From positions 574,043 through 611,725 of the forward strand of contig CP070684.1 of NCBI GenBank assembly GCA_020352775.1: DNA of 37,683 nucleotides. The letters are read 5' to 3'. Source of the stretch: Candidatus Omnitrophota bacterium (GTDB lineage: Bacteria > Omnitrophota > Gorgyraeia > Duberdicusellales > 4484-171). Both the position numbers and the translations under genes were made by a program. Below the pieces are notes generated by a model. It did no database searches, was not told the DNA's origin, and saw only the letters and a list, made by a program, of their open reading frames with translations. How positions within the stretch are numbered: position 1 is the first letter of the stretch; every line of letters begins with the position of its first letter. Of this stretch, positions 22,525 to 30,654 are shown one piece after another.

Positions 22525-22953
22525 ATGAAAAAGTTCATTTTCTTTTTAGCGATTGGGTTGTTGGTTTGCGGCTGCGCTACAGTGGAAAGAGATGAGCACC
22601 TAGCTTCTTTGGAGCAGGAATTGTTTCAGTTACAGCAAGAGAATGCGTTATTAAGAAAAGAATTGACAACTACTGAAAGAGAATTGGCAACTACTGAAAG
22701 AGAATTGGCAGAGACCGAAGAAGAACTTGAAGTTCTAAAGAGCAAGCCCGTCAAAGTAGAGGTTAAGTTGCCCACAGGACGCCAGATTCAGACTGCTTTA
22801 AGAAATGCCGGATTTTACAGAGGAAAAATAGATGGCGTCATTGGAGCAGGCACCAAGAGAGCAATCAAATCATTTCAGAAATCAGAAGGACTTAATGCTG
22901 ACGGGGTCGTGGGAAGTAGAACTTGGGAAAGATTGAGAGAGTATCTTAATTAA
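22525..22953 (+). CDS. Lipoprotein with heptad coiled coil and peptidoglycan-binding domain
   Basis: A 142-residue lipoprotein. The signal peptide MKKFIFFLAIGLLVCGC ends in a lipobox with the lipid-bearing Cys expected at residue 17. Residues about 25-75 form a charged coiled coil built from heptads, including three ELxxTEx repeats. The C-terminal 60 residues are a PG_binding_1 domain (IQTALRNAGFYRGKIDGVIG, then GTKRAIKSFQK and GLNADGVVGSRTW). It probably anchors the outer membrane to peptidoglycan, like Lpp in role but not in sequence. An AGGAGGAG lies about 10 nt before the ATG. It follows tRNA-Ala with no terminator and probably shares its transcript. Confidence 0.88.
   Translation: MKKFIFFLAIGLLVCGCATVERDEHLASLEQELFQLQQENALLRKELTTTERELATTERELAETEEELEVLKSKPVKVEVKLPTGRQIQTALRNAGFYRGKIDGVIGAGTKRAIKSFQKSEGLNADGVVGSRTWERLREYLN
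22660..22722 (+). repeat. Three tandem 21-bp repeats encoding coiled-coil heptads
   Basis: Units at 22660-22680, 22681-22701 and 22702-22722. The first two differ by a single base; the third is diverged. Each unit encodes exactly seven residues (ELTTTER, ELATTER, ELAETEE), one heptad, so copy-number changes would keep the frame. Confidence 0.85.
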
Positions 22954-22992
22954 TACTAGTTTTTGACTAGTCGCAAAAACCGCATATAGAAT

Positions 22993-23856
22993 TTGAGACT
23001 CGGTGTTCAAGTATCTAGCGCAGGTAAGATTTATTACGCTATAGATAGGGCAAAAACATTGGATTGCAACACGATGCAGATTTTCGCCCGCAATCCCCGT
23101 CAGTGGCGTAAAGCATCCTTAAGCCAAGAGGATATTGCGATATTCAAAGAAAGAGTACAGAAAGAAAAAATAAGCCCGGTTGCGGTACATATCCCTTACA
23201 CGCTTAATTTGGCAACCGCCAAGCCGCACTTTTACAAAGTCACAATAAAAGAATTTATCGCAGATTTAATTGAGGCCGATAAACTTGGTGCTCAGTACCT
23301 CATCACTCATATGGGCTCTCATAGAGGAATTAGTGAAGAAGAGGGCCTTTCTAAAATCGCAAAAGCCTTAGAGGAAATCCTAAAAGCAACAGAAGGAACA
23401 AATACGATGATTCTTCTTGAAAATACTTCCGGAAGCGGTAAATGGCTGGGCTATACCTTTTCTCATCACAGGATTATCTTAGGGCAGATTGATTTTAGCT
23501 TACGGGTGGGAATATGTTTTGATACCGCACATGCCTGGGCAGCAGGATACAAGATTGATGAGAAAAACGCAGTTGATGAGTTGGTTAATGAAATAGATAG
23601 AGAAATTGGAATAGAGCGCTTAAAAGTTATTCATCTTAATGATACACAAACCAACCTGGGTTCGCGTCATGACCGCCATTTTGATATCGGGGAGGGTAAC
23701 ATCGGTAAAAATGGCTTTTCTTATATTTTTGCTCACCCGTCCTTAAGAGATTTACCTTTTATCCTTGAGACACCTAAAAAGAGCGACGAAGATGATTTAA
23801 GGAACCTGGATATGGCAAGGAGGCTTTATAAGAATGCAATACTCCAAAGAAATTGA
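22993..23856 (+). CDS. nfo: Endonuclease IV (AP endonuclease)
   Basis: A zinc-dependent AP endonuclease of base-excision repair, 287 residues. The family metal-site motifs are all present: HIPYTLNLA, ITHMGSH, LLENTSGSG, CFDTAHAWAAGY and HLNDTQTNLGSRHDRHFDIGEG. The start is a TTG at 22993. An in-frame TAG at 22987-22989 lies just upstream, and the TTG gives MRLGVQVSSAG, which lines up with the family start, so TTG is the best choice. No Shine-Dalgarno is visible. The 3' end overlaps leuS by 23 nt, so the two genes are in one transcript. Confidence 0.95.
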   Translation: MRLGVQVSSAGKIYYAIDRAKTLDCNTMQIFARNPRQWRKASLSQEDIAIFKERVQKEKISPVAVHIPYTLNLATAKPHFYKVTIKEFIADLIEADKLGAQYLITHMGSHRGISEEEGLSKIAKALEEILKATEGTNTMILLENTSGSGKWLGYTFSHHRIILGQIDFSLRVGICFDTAHAWAAGYKIDEKNAVDELVNEIDREIGIERLKVIHLNDTQTNLGSRHDRHFDIGEGNIGKNGFSYIFAHPSLRDLPFILETPKKSDEDDLRNLDMARRLYKNAILQRN

Positions 23857-26287
23857 TAAAAAGTGGCAAAAGTTCTGGAGTAAGGAGAAGCTTTTTGCGG
23901 CTGACATAAAAGAGAAGAAATCAAAGTATTATTGTTTGGTGATGTTTCCCTATCCTTCCAGTGAACTGCACGTGGGTCACGCCCGTAACTACGTTATTGG
24001 AGATGCAGTAGCAAGGTATAAGCTTATGCAGGGTCATAATGTATTAAGTCCCATGGGATGGGATGCATTCGGTCTTCCAGCAGAAAACCAGGCGATCAAG
24101 CATAAAGTGCACCCTAAAGAGTGGACGCTGAAAAACATCAAACGCATAAAAGAGCAGCTAGATAGTTGGGGTATTGGCTATGACTGGGCTCGTGAAGTGA
24201 CAACCTGCCACCCCAATTATTATAAATGGACCCAGTGGATTTTCTTACAATTATATAAAAAGGGATTGGCATATCGTAAAGAAGCAGCCGTAAACTGGTG
24301 TTCTTCATGTAAGACTGTGCTTGCCAACGAACAGGTTATTAATGGAGAGTGTGAACGCTGCTCAACCGAGGTGGAACAGAAAAAACTAGAGCAGTGGTTT
24401 TTTAAGATTACCGATTATGCTGATAGATTATTAGAAGACCTAACATTATTAGAGGAGTGGCCGGAGAGGGTGTGCACGATGCAGAAGAACTGGATTGGAA
24501 AATCCAGCGGAGTTGAGATGGATTTTGAGGTTCAGGATAGTTCCTTAAAAATTAAATGTTTTACTACCCGCGTCGATACTATTTTTGGAGCGACTTTTGT
24601 CGCCCTTAGTGCTGAGTACCCCCATCTTGAGGAATTGATAAAGGATGCACCCAATAAAGATGAAATAATTTCCTTTATTGATAAAGTAAAAAGTAAATCT
24701 GTTTCTGTCCGTACCCTAGAAACTTTTGAGAAAGAAGGAATATTTAGCTCTAAATACGCTATCAATCCTATGACCGGTGAAAAAATCCCGATTTGGATAG
24801 CAAATTATATTTTGATGGAGTATGGAACAGGTGCGATTATGTGTGTTCCTGCCCATGATAAGCGTGATTTTGAATTCGCTACTAAATATAATTTAGGTAT
24901 TACTGAAGTTATTCAGTCAGCAAGCGGTAGCCGCACCCCGCAGACTCCCGATGAGGTTTATGAAGGGGAAGGGGTAATGGTTAATTCCAAAGAATTTAAC
25001 GGCCTTAATTCAGAAGAAGGCAAAGAAAAGATTGCTGCATATATGAAGAAAAAAGGAATTGGCGAAAAGAAGGTGAACTTTAAATTACGCGACTGGCTTA
25101 TTTCCCGCCAGCGTTACTGGGGCGCGCCAATACCAATTATTTATTGTAATAAGTGTGGTGAAGTTCCGGTTCCAGAAAAAAATCTACCGGTAATTCTTCC
25201 TGAAGCAGTTAAGTTTTTACCTACTGGCCAGTCACCCTTATTGCACATCGATAAATTTTTAAATGTTAGTTGTCCTAAATGTAAAGGCAAAGCCCGTCGC
25301 GAAACCGATACCATGGATACCTTTGTTGATTCCAGCTGGTATTATCTGCGCTACATATCTGCCCACCAGAAGAAAGTGCCGTTTGTGGGTAAAGATGTTA
25401 ATAATTGGCTTCCAGTAGATCAGTATATCGGCGGAGTAGAGCATGCCATACTGCATCTTATGTATTCCCGCTTTATCAATAAATTCCTTAAGGATTTAGG
25501 ATGGATAAGTTTTTCTGAACCGTTCCAGCGCCTTTTTACTCAAGGAATGATCGTTAAAGACGGAGCAAAGATGTCGAAATCCAAAGGTAATGTGGTCGCA
25601 CCCGATTACATTATTGATAAGTATGGCGCTGATACCATGCGTCTTTACATTCTTTTTATGGGACCGCCGCAGAAGGATGCGGAATGGCAGGATGAGGGCC
25701 TGCAGGGTTGCTGGCGTTTTATTCAGCGCGCTGCGCGCCTAATTGATATGCTGAGTGAATACAAAGAAGAGCAACCCGAAAAAGAATTAAACGAACACGA
25801 GAAGATAGTGCTTAGAAAAATTCATTCCACCATAAAAGAAGTAACTGCTGACCTTGAAGGCAATTTTCAGTTTAATACCGCCATCAGCAGGGTTATGGAG
25901 TTAGTCAACCAGACTCATAAGAGTTTAGCCGAAGGAATTTTGAGAAAATCAATTTTTAAAGAAGCAGTATCTACGGTGTTTGTGCTTCTGGCACCATTTA
26001 CTCCTCATATAAGTGAGGAAGTCAATGCTCTTTTGGGAAATAAGCAATCGATATTTAGAAAAAAATGGCCTCAGTTTAAAGAGCAATATCTTCATCAAGA
26101 GGAAGTTGAAATTGGGGTATTGGTCAATGGCAAATTAAGAGAAAAGCTTAAAATCAATGTAAACTGGGAAAGAAGTGAAATTGAAACCAAAGCCCTTTCT
26201 CTGGAGAAAGTTAAAAATATCCTGAAAGACAAGAAACCTAAAAACGTGGTGTATATACCCAAAAGAATCGTAAACATTGTTGCCTAG
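23834..26287 (+). CDS. leuS: Leucyl-tRNA synthetase
   Basis: A class I synthetase of 817 residues, normal for bacterial LeuS. It begins MQYSKEIDKKWQKFW. The HIGH motif is HVGH in PYPSSELHVGHARNYVIGD. A zinc-type domain with CSSC and CERC follows. The CP1 editing domain contains TTRVDTIFGATFV and the MCVPAHDKRDF segment. The KMSKS motif is KMSKS in GAKMSKSKGN, and an anticodon-binding domain comes at the end. AAGGAGG at about 23818-23824, inside nfo, is its ribosome binding site. It lies 1.5 kb from tRNA-Leu(CAA), which is read from the other strand. Confidence 0.97.
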   Translation: MQYSKEIDKKWQKFWSKEKLFAADIKEKKSKYYCLVMFPYPSSELHVGHARNYVIGDAVARYKLMQGHNVLSPMGWDAFGLPAENQAIKHKVHPKEWTLKNIKRIKEQLDSWGIGYDWAREVTTCHPNYYKWTQWIFLQLYKKGLAYRKEAAVNWCSSCKTVLANEQVINGECERCSTEVEQKKLEQWFFKITDYADRLLEDLTLLEEWPERVCTMQKNWIGKSSGVEMDFEVQDSSLKIKCFTTRVDTIFGATFVALSAEYPHLEELIKDAPNKDEIISFIDKVKSKSVSVRTLETFEKEGIFSSKYAINPMTGEKIPIWIANYILMEYGTGAIMCVPAHDKRDFEFATKYNLGITEVIQSASGSRTPQTPDEVYEGEGVMVNSKEFNGLNSEEGKEKIAAYMKKKGIGEKKVNFKLRDWLISRQRYWGAPIPIIYCNKCGEVPVPEKNLPVILPEAVKFLPTGQSPLLHIDKFLNVSCPKCKGKARRETDTMDTFVDSSWYYLRYISAHQKKVPFVGKDVNNWLPVDQYIGGVEHAILHLMYSRFINKFLKDLGWISFSEPFQRLFTQGMIVKDGAKMSKSKGNVVAPDYIIDKYGADTMRLYILFMGPPQKDAEWQDEGLQGCWRFIQRAARLIDMLSEYKEEQPEKELNEHEKIVLRKIHSTIKEVTADLEGNFQFNTAISRVMELVNQTHKSLAEGILRKSIFKEAVSTVFVLLAPFTPHISEEVNALLGNKQSIFRKKWPQFKEQYLHQEEVEIGVLVNGKLREKLKINVNWERSEIETKALSLEKVKNILKDKKPKNVVYIPKRIVNIVA

Positions 26288-26309
26288 CCTTTAATTTTCC
26301 TGACCAGAG

Positions 26310-26627
26310 ATGTTATTGCTTACCCCTCGCGAGCGTAAAATTATTCTTTTTATTGGCGGATTAATTCTTACTGGAAGCATCCTTCGGTTTAGCCGTAATG
26401 CTCGAGGCCCTAAAGAGGAGATTGTTTTAGTTAAGGAGTTCATTAACATCAATAGCGCAGCTATTCAAGAGTTAGAGAAAATACCCGGGATAGGCCCGGT
26501 AATGGCGAATAGAATAATAGAATACCGCCTTAAAGGCGGTGCCTTTAAGACCATTGAGGATTTAAAAAAAGTAAAAGGGATTGGAGATAAAAAGGCTTCC
26601 ATAATTGCCACACATATTAAGTTTTAA
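26310..26627 (+). CDS. comEA: ComEA-like DNA-binding competence protein
   Basis: A 105-residue protein with an N-terminal transmembrane helix (KIILFIGGLILTGSIL) and a C-terminal helix-hairpin-helix pair. The pair contains ININSAAIQELEKIPGIGPV, AFKTIEDLKKVKGIG, and a following helix. ComEA binds incoming double-stranded DNA in the periplasm or on the membrane and passes it to ComEC. The comEC gene follows 22 nt downstream, which supports this over other HhH proteins. No Shine-Dalgarno is seen. The type IV pilus genes 4 kb upstream could supply the pulling filament. Confidence 0.92.
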   Translation: MLLLTPRERKIILFIGGLILTGSILRFSRNARGPKEEIVLVKEFININSAAIQELEKIPGIGPVMANRIIEYRLKGGAFKTIEDLKKVKGIGDKKASIIATHIKF

Positions 26628-26649
26628 GTCCTTTCTAGATTAAGATTAA

Positions 26650-28128
26650 ATGAAAAATAAGTATTTAGCTTCTTTATTACCATTTTGTATTTTTTTGGTG
26701 TTTGCTACAGGGATTATACTGGGACACTATTTAGCTCATTTTTTTACGCTTCTTATTACAGCATTAATTTTTTTACTGTTAGTTTATATTTTTTATAAAA
26801 GAAAAAATATTCTCTTTTCGGATATTTTGCTCCTTGTATTTTTTTTCTTTGTGGGTGGGGCTTGGCATGCATCAGCTAGCCGTAATATAGACCCATTTTT
26901 GTATAAAGAGAGTGTTTTTAGGCTAAAAGTTGTTTCTTTACCAGAGGAGAACCAATTACGTAATACCCTTTATGCCCAAATAAAAGAGATTGGTGGGGCT
27001 CCAGCACAAACAAGAGTAAAGGTCTTTGATTATACTAAATCTTTAGAATATCTGCACTCTTATGAAGCAGAGGCAAGATTAAGCAGGAAAAAGTATCAAG
27101 AAAGATTATTTTATTCTCTTTGGATAAAAAAGAGCGCTTTTCTTAGGGAGCTACCAATGGGATTATCTGATAGCCTACGAGAAAAAGGAACTCGATATTT
27201 GCTTAAGGTATTTAAAGATAACGTAGATAGCGAGGCATATCGATTTCTGGCGGCGGTATTTTTAGGCAGAAGGGAGTTGTTAGAGAAAGAGAGGGACTTA
27301 TTTTCTAGAGCCGGAGTATCGCATCTACTTGCTATTAGCGGTCTTCACATTGGACTTACGGCATTGATTTTATTTTTTGTTCTGCGCATATTTTGTGCAT
27401 CATTTCGAGTGAGTTTGATAATATCTGTATTCTTTCTGTGGTGTTATACATTGCTTGCCGGAGCAAGTTCTGCTACGGTACGCGCAGTGATTATGTATTC
27501 AGTGTTTGCGCTAAGCTTCTTAGCAAAACGAAGGGTTAATGTTTTCAATGCCCTGGGGCTTGCAGGAATCACAATTCTTTTTATTCGTCCCAGTTCGGTT
27601 TTTGAGGTTGGGTTCCAATTGTCTTTTTTCTCGGTACTTTCTATTATTATTGGTTATAAGATTTTTTCTTTCAAAAGCTTTACGATACTCCCTTTGGATT
27701 ATGCTAAGAATATCTTGTTAGTATCGCTCTATGTTATGATTGGAATCACTCCTTTAATTTCTTATTATTTTGGACGGGTATATTTTTTCAGCTTTCTTTA
27801 CAATGTATTGCTGATCCCTTTATTTACCTTAATTTTAGCGATAAACTTTGTTCTTATTCTTTTTTCTTTCTTTTCTTTTATCGCCTTTTCTATAGGAAGC
27901 GTGCTTTCTATTTTTATTTCATTTTTTGTTAATCTTACTAGATTTTTAGGCTCTTTTTCCTGGTCTTTTGCATCTTTTAGGTTTTCCGGACAAATGATGC
28001 TGGGATATTATATGTTTTTGGCGGCAATTTTAGTTATCTCAAAAACTGGATTTGGCCGCAAAACCTTAAAAAAGATTAAGATCGGGGTTCATAGAAAGAG
28101 AGTGATTTTGCCTTCAGAGAGGGCCTGA
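26650..28128 (+). CDS. comEC: ComEC-like DNA uptake channel, lacking the beta-lactamase-like domain
   Basis: A 492-residue polytopic inner-membrane protein. The N-terminal part has several helices and a DUF4131-like soluble segment. The Competence domain follows with the diagnostic HLLAISGLHIG (near residue 225), then AGASSATVRAVIMYS and GFQLSFFSVLSI. Many ComEC proteins (about 700-800 residues) carry a C-terminal metallo-beta-lactamase-like nuclease domain; here the chain ends after the last helices with a basic tail. Another nuclease would be needed to degrade the non-transported strand. It follows comEA. No Shine-Dalgarno is visible. Confidence 0.92.
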   Translation: MKNKYLASLLPFCIFLVFATGIILGHYLAHFFTLLITALIFLLLVYIFYKRKNILFSDILLLVFFFFVGGAWHASASRNIDPFLYKESVFRLKVVSLPEENQLRNTLYAQIKEIGGAPAQTRVKVFDYTKSLEYLHSYEAEARLSRKKYQERLFYSLWIKKSAFLRELPMGLSDSLREKGTRYLLKVFKDNVDSEAYRFLAAVFLGRRELLEKERDLFSRAGVSHLLAISGLHIGLTALILFFVLRIFCASFRVSLIISVFFLWCYTLLAGASSATVRAVIMYSVFALSFLAKRRVNVFNALGLAGITILFIRPSSVFEVGFQLSFFSVLSIIIGYKIFSFKSFTILPLDYAKNILLVSLYVMIGITPLISYYFGRVYFFSFLYNVLLIPLFTLILAINFVLILFSFFSFIAFSIGSVLSIFISFFVNLTRFLGSFSWSFASFRFSGQMMLGYYMFLAAILVISKTGFGRKTLKKIKIGVHRKRVILPSERA

Positions 28129-28137
28129 ATCCTTGAA

Positions 28138-28166
28138 TTGACAAACCAGGCCAGGTCTGGTATAGT
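28138..28166 (+). promoter_or_regulatory. Consensus promoter giving a leaderless bamD-like mRNA
   Basis: TTGACA (28138-28143), a 17-nt spacer and TATAGT (28161-28166), followed by 7 nt and the ATG at 28174. The expected start site coincides with the A of the ATG. The TTG that begins the longest reading frame is the -35 box itself, which decides the start at 28174. Confidence 0.82.
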
Positions 28167-28173
28167 CTTTGCT

Positions 28174-29121
28174 ATGAAGAAATTAGCGATTTTTGTAATT
28201 CTGGCATTGCTTTCCTGCAATAATGCTTTTGGCTTCTGGATTTGGTCTCCCAAGACCCAAAAATGGAAGAACCCCAAGTATTCCCCTCTGGTAACTCCTT
28301 TTCTTCAGCTCAAGGAAGGGGAGAAGACCTTTGAGAAAAAGAAATATCAACGGGCTTACAGGGAATTTAAGAAAATACTCCTTCATTATCCAGATTCCAA
28401 AGAAGCTGCCGAGGGGCAGTATTATTTAGGGCGCTGCATGGAAGAGATGAATAAGCCTTATCAGGCATTTTTAGAGTATAGTAACGTAATTGAAAGATAC
28501 CCTAATAGTAAGCGTATAAATGAGGTAGTGGAGCGCCAGTATAAAATCGGGGAATATTTCTTAAGCCGCGGACACAAACAGTGGCTGGGAGTCTCTATTT
28601 ATGATTTTGTTGATCATCCCGCGATAGAGATCTTTACCAAAATCGTGGAGAAATCTCCCTATTCAGAATATGCGCCACAGTCTCAATATAAGCTGGGATT
28701 ACTCTTAACGCAGCTAAAGCGTTATGATGAGGGTCGTGATGCTTTCCAGAAGGTAATTGAAAATTATCCTGATAGTGAATGGGCTCCGGCTGCCAAGTAT
28801 CAGTTAGCAATCACTACCGCTAAAGGCGCCGCCGGTGATGCCTATGATACTACTTCTGTAAAAGAAGCGAGCGAAAGGCTCGATGAGTTTATCAGAGAAC
28901 ACCCTGAGGCAGAAATTACTTCTTCGGCAGTAGAACAGCTGGATGAGTTAAAGAATATGGAGGCAAAGAAAAACTTTGGTATCGCACAGTTTTACGAGAA
29001 ACAAAAGAAATATAATTCCGCACGAATTTATTATAAACTGGTCATCAATGAATATCCCGCAACTCATTACGCCAAAGCTTCAAAATCAAAATTAAAACAG
29101 TTAGAAGACAGAGGGCTATGA
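28174..29121 (+). CDS. BamD-like outer-membrane assembly lipoprotein with TPR repeats
   Basis: A 315-residue protein starting at ATG 28174 with signal peptide MKKLAIFVILALLSC, possible lipidated Cys at 15. At least five TPR-like helix pairs follow. Examples are YQRAYREFKKILLHYPDSKEA, PYQAFLEYSNVIERYPNS, YDEGRDAFQKVIENYPDSEWA and YNSARIYYKLVINEYPATHYA. The pattern is that of BamD/YfiO, which works with BamA to fold outer-membrane proteins, although it is longer than E. coli BamD (245). The overlap with lptE (ATGA, 29118-29121) supports an outer-membrane biogenesis role. A longer frame from TTG 28138 is rejected because that codon lies in the promoter. A general TPR lipoprotein (YbgF-like) is the main alternative. 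Confidence 0.82.
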   Translation: MKKLAIFVILALLSCNNAFGFWIWSPKTQKWKNPKYSPLVTPFLQLKEGEKTFEKKKYQRAYREFKKILLHYPDSKEAAEGQYYLGRCMEEMNKPYQAFLEYSNVIERYPNSKRINEVVERQYKIGEYFLSRGHKQWLGVSIYDFVDHPAIEIFTKIVEKSPYSEYAPQSQYKLGLLLTQLKRYDEGRDAFQKVIENYPDSEWAPAAKYQLAITTAKGAAGDAYDTTSVKEASERLDEFIREHPEAEITSSAVEQLDELKNMEAKKNFGIAQFYEKQKKYNSARIYYKLVINEYPATHYAKASKSKLKQLEDRGL

Positions 29122-29636
29122 AGAAGGCGCTGGCTATTGTTTTCCTTATTTTGTTAGGGTGTGGATATACTACGCGTGGATTTCTTCATGAGGGAGAGAG
29201 TATCTTCATTGCCCCCGTAAAAAACAAAATAAAGATCGCCAAAGAAAGCAGAAAGTACGCTGGCTATGTGAGTTATCCGGTATTGATAGAGAAGCGGCTC
29301 ACCAATGCTTTGATAGAAAAATTTCAGACCGATGGCCACCTGAAGGTGACCAGTAGTGAGCCTTACGATCTTAAGCTTGCGCTAGATATCACAGATTATA
29401 GAAAGGAAACATTACGTTACACCGACAGCGATGATATAGAAGAGCAACGATTGTGGTTGACTGCTTTCTTGACCCTTACTGATAATAGCAAGAATATAAT
29501 TAATAGAAAAGAGATTAGAGGCGAGGCTACTTTCTTTCTAGTCGGCCCACAACAGCAAAGCGAAGGATTTGCGCAAAACGAGTTAGTTTCTGATACCGCA
29601 AGGCGAATACTTGAGGCGGTAGTCGAAGAATGGTAA
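29118..29636 (+). CDS. lptE: LptE-like LPS assembly lipoprotein
   Basis: A 172-residue lipoprotein with signal peptide MKKALAIVFLILLGC and lipobox Cys at 15, followed by GY, typical of the LptE/RlpB family (CGY). The mature part shows SIFIAPVKNKI, the PVLIEKRLTNALIEKF helix and a following beta-rich region with the HLKV strand. This is the fold pattern of LptE, which plugs LptD and delivers lipopolysaccharide to the outer membrane. Its place before a HolA-like gene mirrors the lptE-holA order of other bacteria. Start and end overlap neighbours by 4 and 7 nt. Confidence 0.83.
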   Translation: MKKALAIVFLILLGCGYTTRGFLHEGESIFIAPVKNKIKIAKESRKYAGYVSYPVLIEKRLTNALIEKFQTDGHLKVTSSEPYDLKLALDITDYRKETLRYTDSDDIEEQRLWLTAFLTLTDNSKNIINRKEIRGEATFFLVGPQQQSEGFAQNELVSDTARRILEAVVEEW

Positions 29637-30325
29637 ACATCACGGAGCGAGTTTCCTCTGTTATTGGGATTGATGCTCTGGCGCGTCAGCGCGCCATTGA
29701 AAATATAAAGCAAAGGATCTTAAAAGATAAATCCCGCACCCTTAATACCGTTATTTTTTATCCTAAAGAAATCAATCTTAAGGATCTGCAGGAAAAAATT
29801 ATTACCTATTCCTTTGATAAAGATAAATTAATAATTTTTAAGAATGCCTGCCGTCTTTCTGCAGATGTAAAAAAGTTTCTTTTTGAGAGTTTTAAAAAAA
29901 TAGTGGCTTCAAACTATCTAGTATTTGAGATAGAAAGAGATTATTTTAGTCTGGTGCGCGATTCTAAAATTAGTTCTGATAAGTTTTTTCAGCTTATTTT
30001 AAAAAAGGGGAGGGTCTTAAGGATCTCTTCTTACGGGCGCAAGGTCAGCATCGAAGATTTTAAAAGAAGTGTTAGAAGAAATGACTTATCTTCATCGCTA
30101 TATGTCTTAGAGAAACTGTTTGTTGATGTTGGAAGATCCAGGGAAAAGGAGTATGCCACGTTTCTTTTGGGGGTTTTGCTGACGGAAGTTTCTTTTCGCA
30201 GAAGAGACTCTCAGAAAGAGAAAAATTTAAACCTTCTCTGGGAGACAGATCGGGCCCTTAAGGAAAAGGGGATAGATTCGCGCCTTGCATTGGAAGTTTT
30301 GCTTGCGAAACTGATAGCTATTTAG
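29630..30325 (+). CDS. HolA-like DNA polymerase III delta subunit, short and divergent
   Basis: A 231-residue protein without an obvious catalytic motif. Identification as the clamp-loader delta subunit rests on three points. It lies between lptE and rpsT, both classical holA neighbours. It has a basic alpha-helical middle. Its C-terminal LWETDRALKEKGIDSRLALEVLL resembles the DLALKTG pattern closing the HolA collar domain. Typical HolA has about 330-340 residues, so roughly 100 residues of the N-terminal AAA-like region appear missing or reduced. ATG 29630 overlaps the lptE stop by 7 nt. The 3' end overlaps rpsT by 8 nt on the other strand. It could instead be an unrelated lineage-specific protein. 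Confidence 0.55.
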   Translation: MVNITERVSSVIGIDALARQRAIENIKQRILKDKSRTLNTVIFYPKEINLKDLQEKIITYSFDKDKLIIFKNACRLSADVKKFLFESFKKIVASNYLVFEIERDYFSLVRDSKISSDKFFQLILKKGRVLRISSYGRKVSIEDFKRSVRRNDLSSSLYVLEKLFVDVGRSREKEYATFLLGVLLTEVSFRRRDSQKEKNLNLLWETDRALKEKGIDSRLALEVLLAKLIAI

Positions 30326-30581
30326 CGCTCTTTAACAGCTTGGTGAGACGGCTTTTCTTTCGGGCCGCTTTATTGGCATGGAGAATCTTTTTGGAGACAG
30401 ATTTATCAAGGATTTTATATACCTGACGAAGTGCCTCAGCACGGGTTTTAGTATCAGCGCTTTCGATAGATTTCTTAAATTTCTTTATCGCTGATTTGAT
30501 TTGTTGTTTTATCTGGAGATTCTTCTCCCGCCTTTTTAGGTTTTTTCGTAAATCTTTTTTTGCTGCTTTTCTTTGTGGCAT
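30318..30581 (-). CDS. rpsT: Small ribosomal subunit protein bS20
   Basis: An 87-residue, highly basic three-helix protein that binds 16S rRNA. It is recognised by the start MPQRKAAKKDLRKNLKRR, the middle SAIKKFKKSI and the end HANKAARKKSRLTKLL. AAAGGAG lies 7 nt before the ATG and a consensus promoter lies at 30606-30634. It ends with TAG at 30318-30320, overlapping the convergent HolA-like gene by 8 nt, so no terminator stands between them. Confidence 0.96.
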   Translation of the reverse strand: MPQRKAAKKDLRKNLKRREKNLQIKQQIKSAIKKFKKSIESADTKTRAEALRQVYKILDKSVSKKILHANKAARKKSRLTKLLKSAK

Positions 30582-30605
30582 AATAGACTCCTTTTGGTTT
30601 TAAGG

Positions 30606-30634
30606 ATTTTATAGGAATCGTTTAGTTGTGTCAA
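30606..30634 (-). promoter_or_regulatory. Sigma70-type promoter of rpsT
   Basis: On the minus strand TTGACA (30634-30629), a 17-nt spacer and TAAAAT (30611-30606). A leader of about 18 nt carries AAAGGAG, a conventional arrangement. It is back to back with murJ, whose ATG is only 21 nt from the -35 box. Confidence 0.75.
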
Positions 30635-30654
30635 GATATTTTTATTAACGAGCC

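Noticed and set aside
22955-22971. ACTAGT-TTTTG-ACTAGT hairpin after the lipoprotein gene as a terminator
   Set aside because: The stem is only 6 bp and no T-run follows it on the plus strand.
22963-22990. TTGACT-N16-TATAGA as a promoter for nfo
   Set aside because: RNA would start downstream of the TTG start codon, and no later in-frame start fits the family. It may be chance.
28138-28173. A longer N-terminus for the bamD-like protein starting at TTG 28138
   Set aside because: The TTG is the first half of a TTGACA -35 box and the extension would bury the signal peptide.
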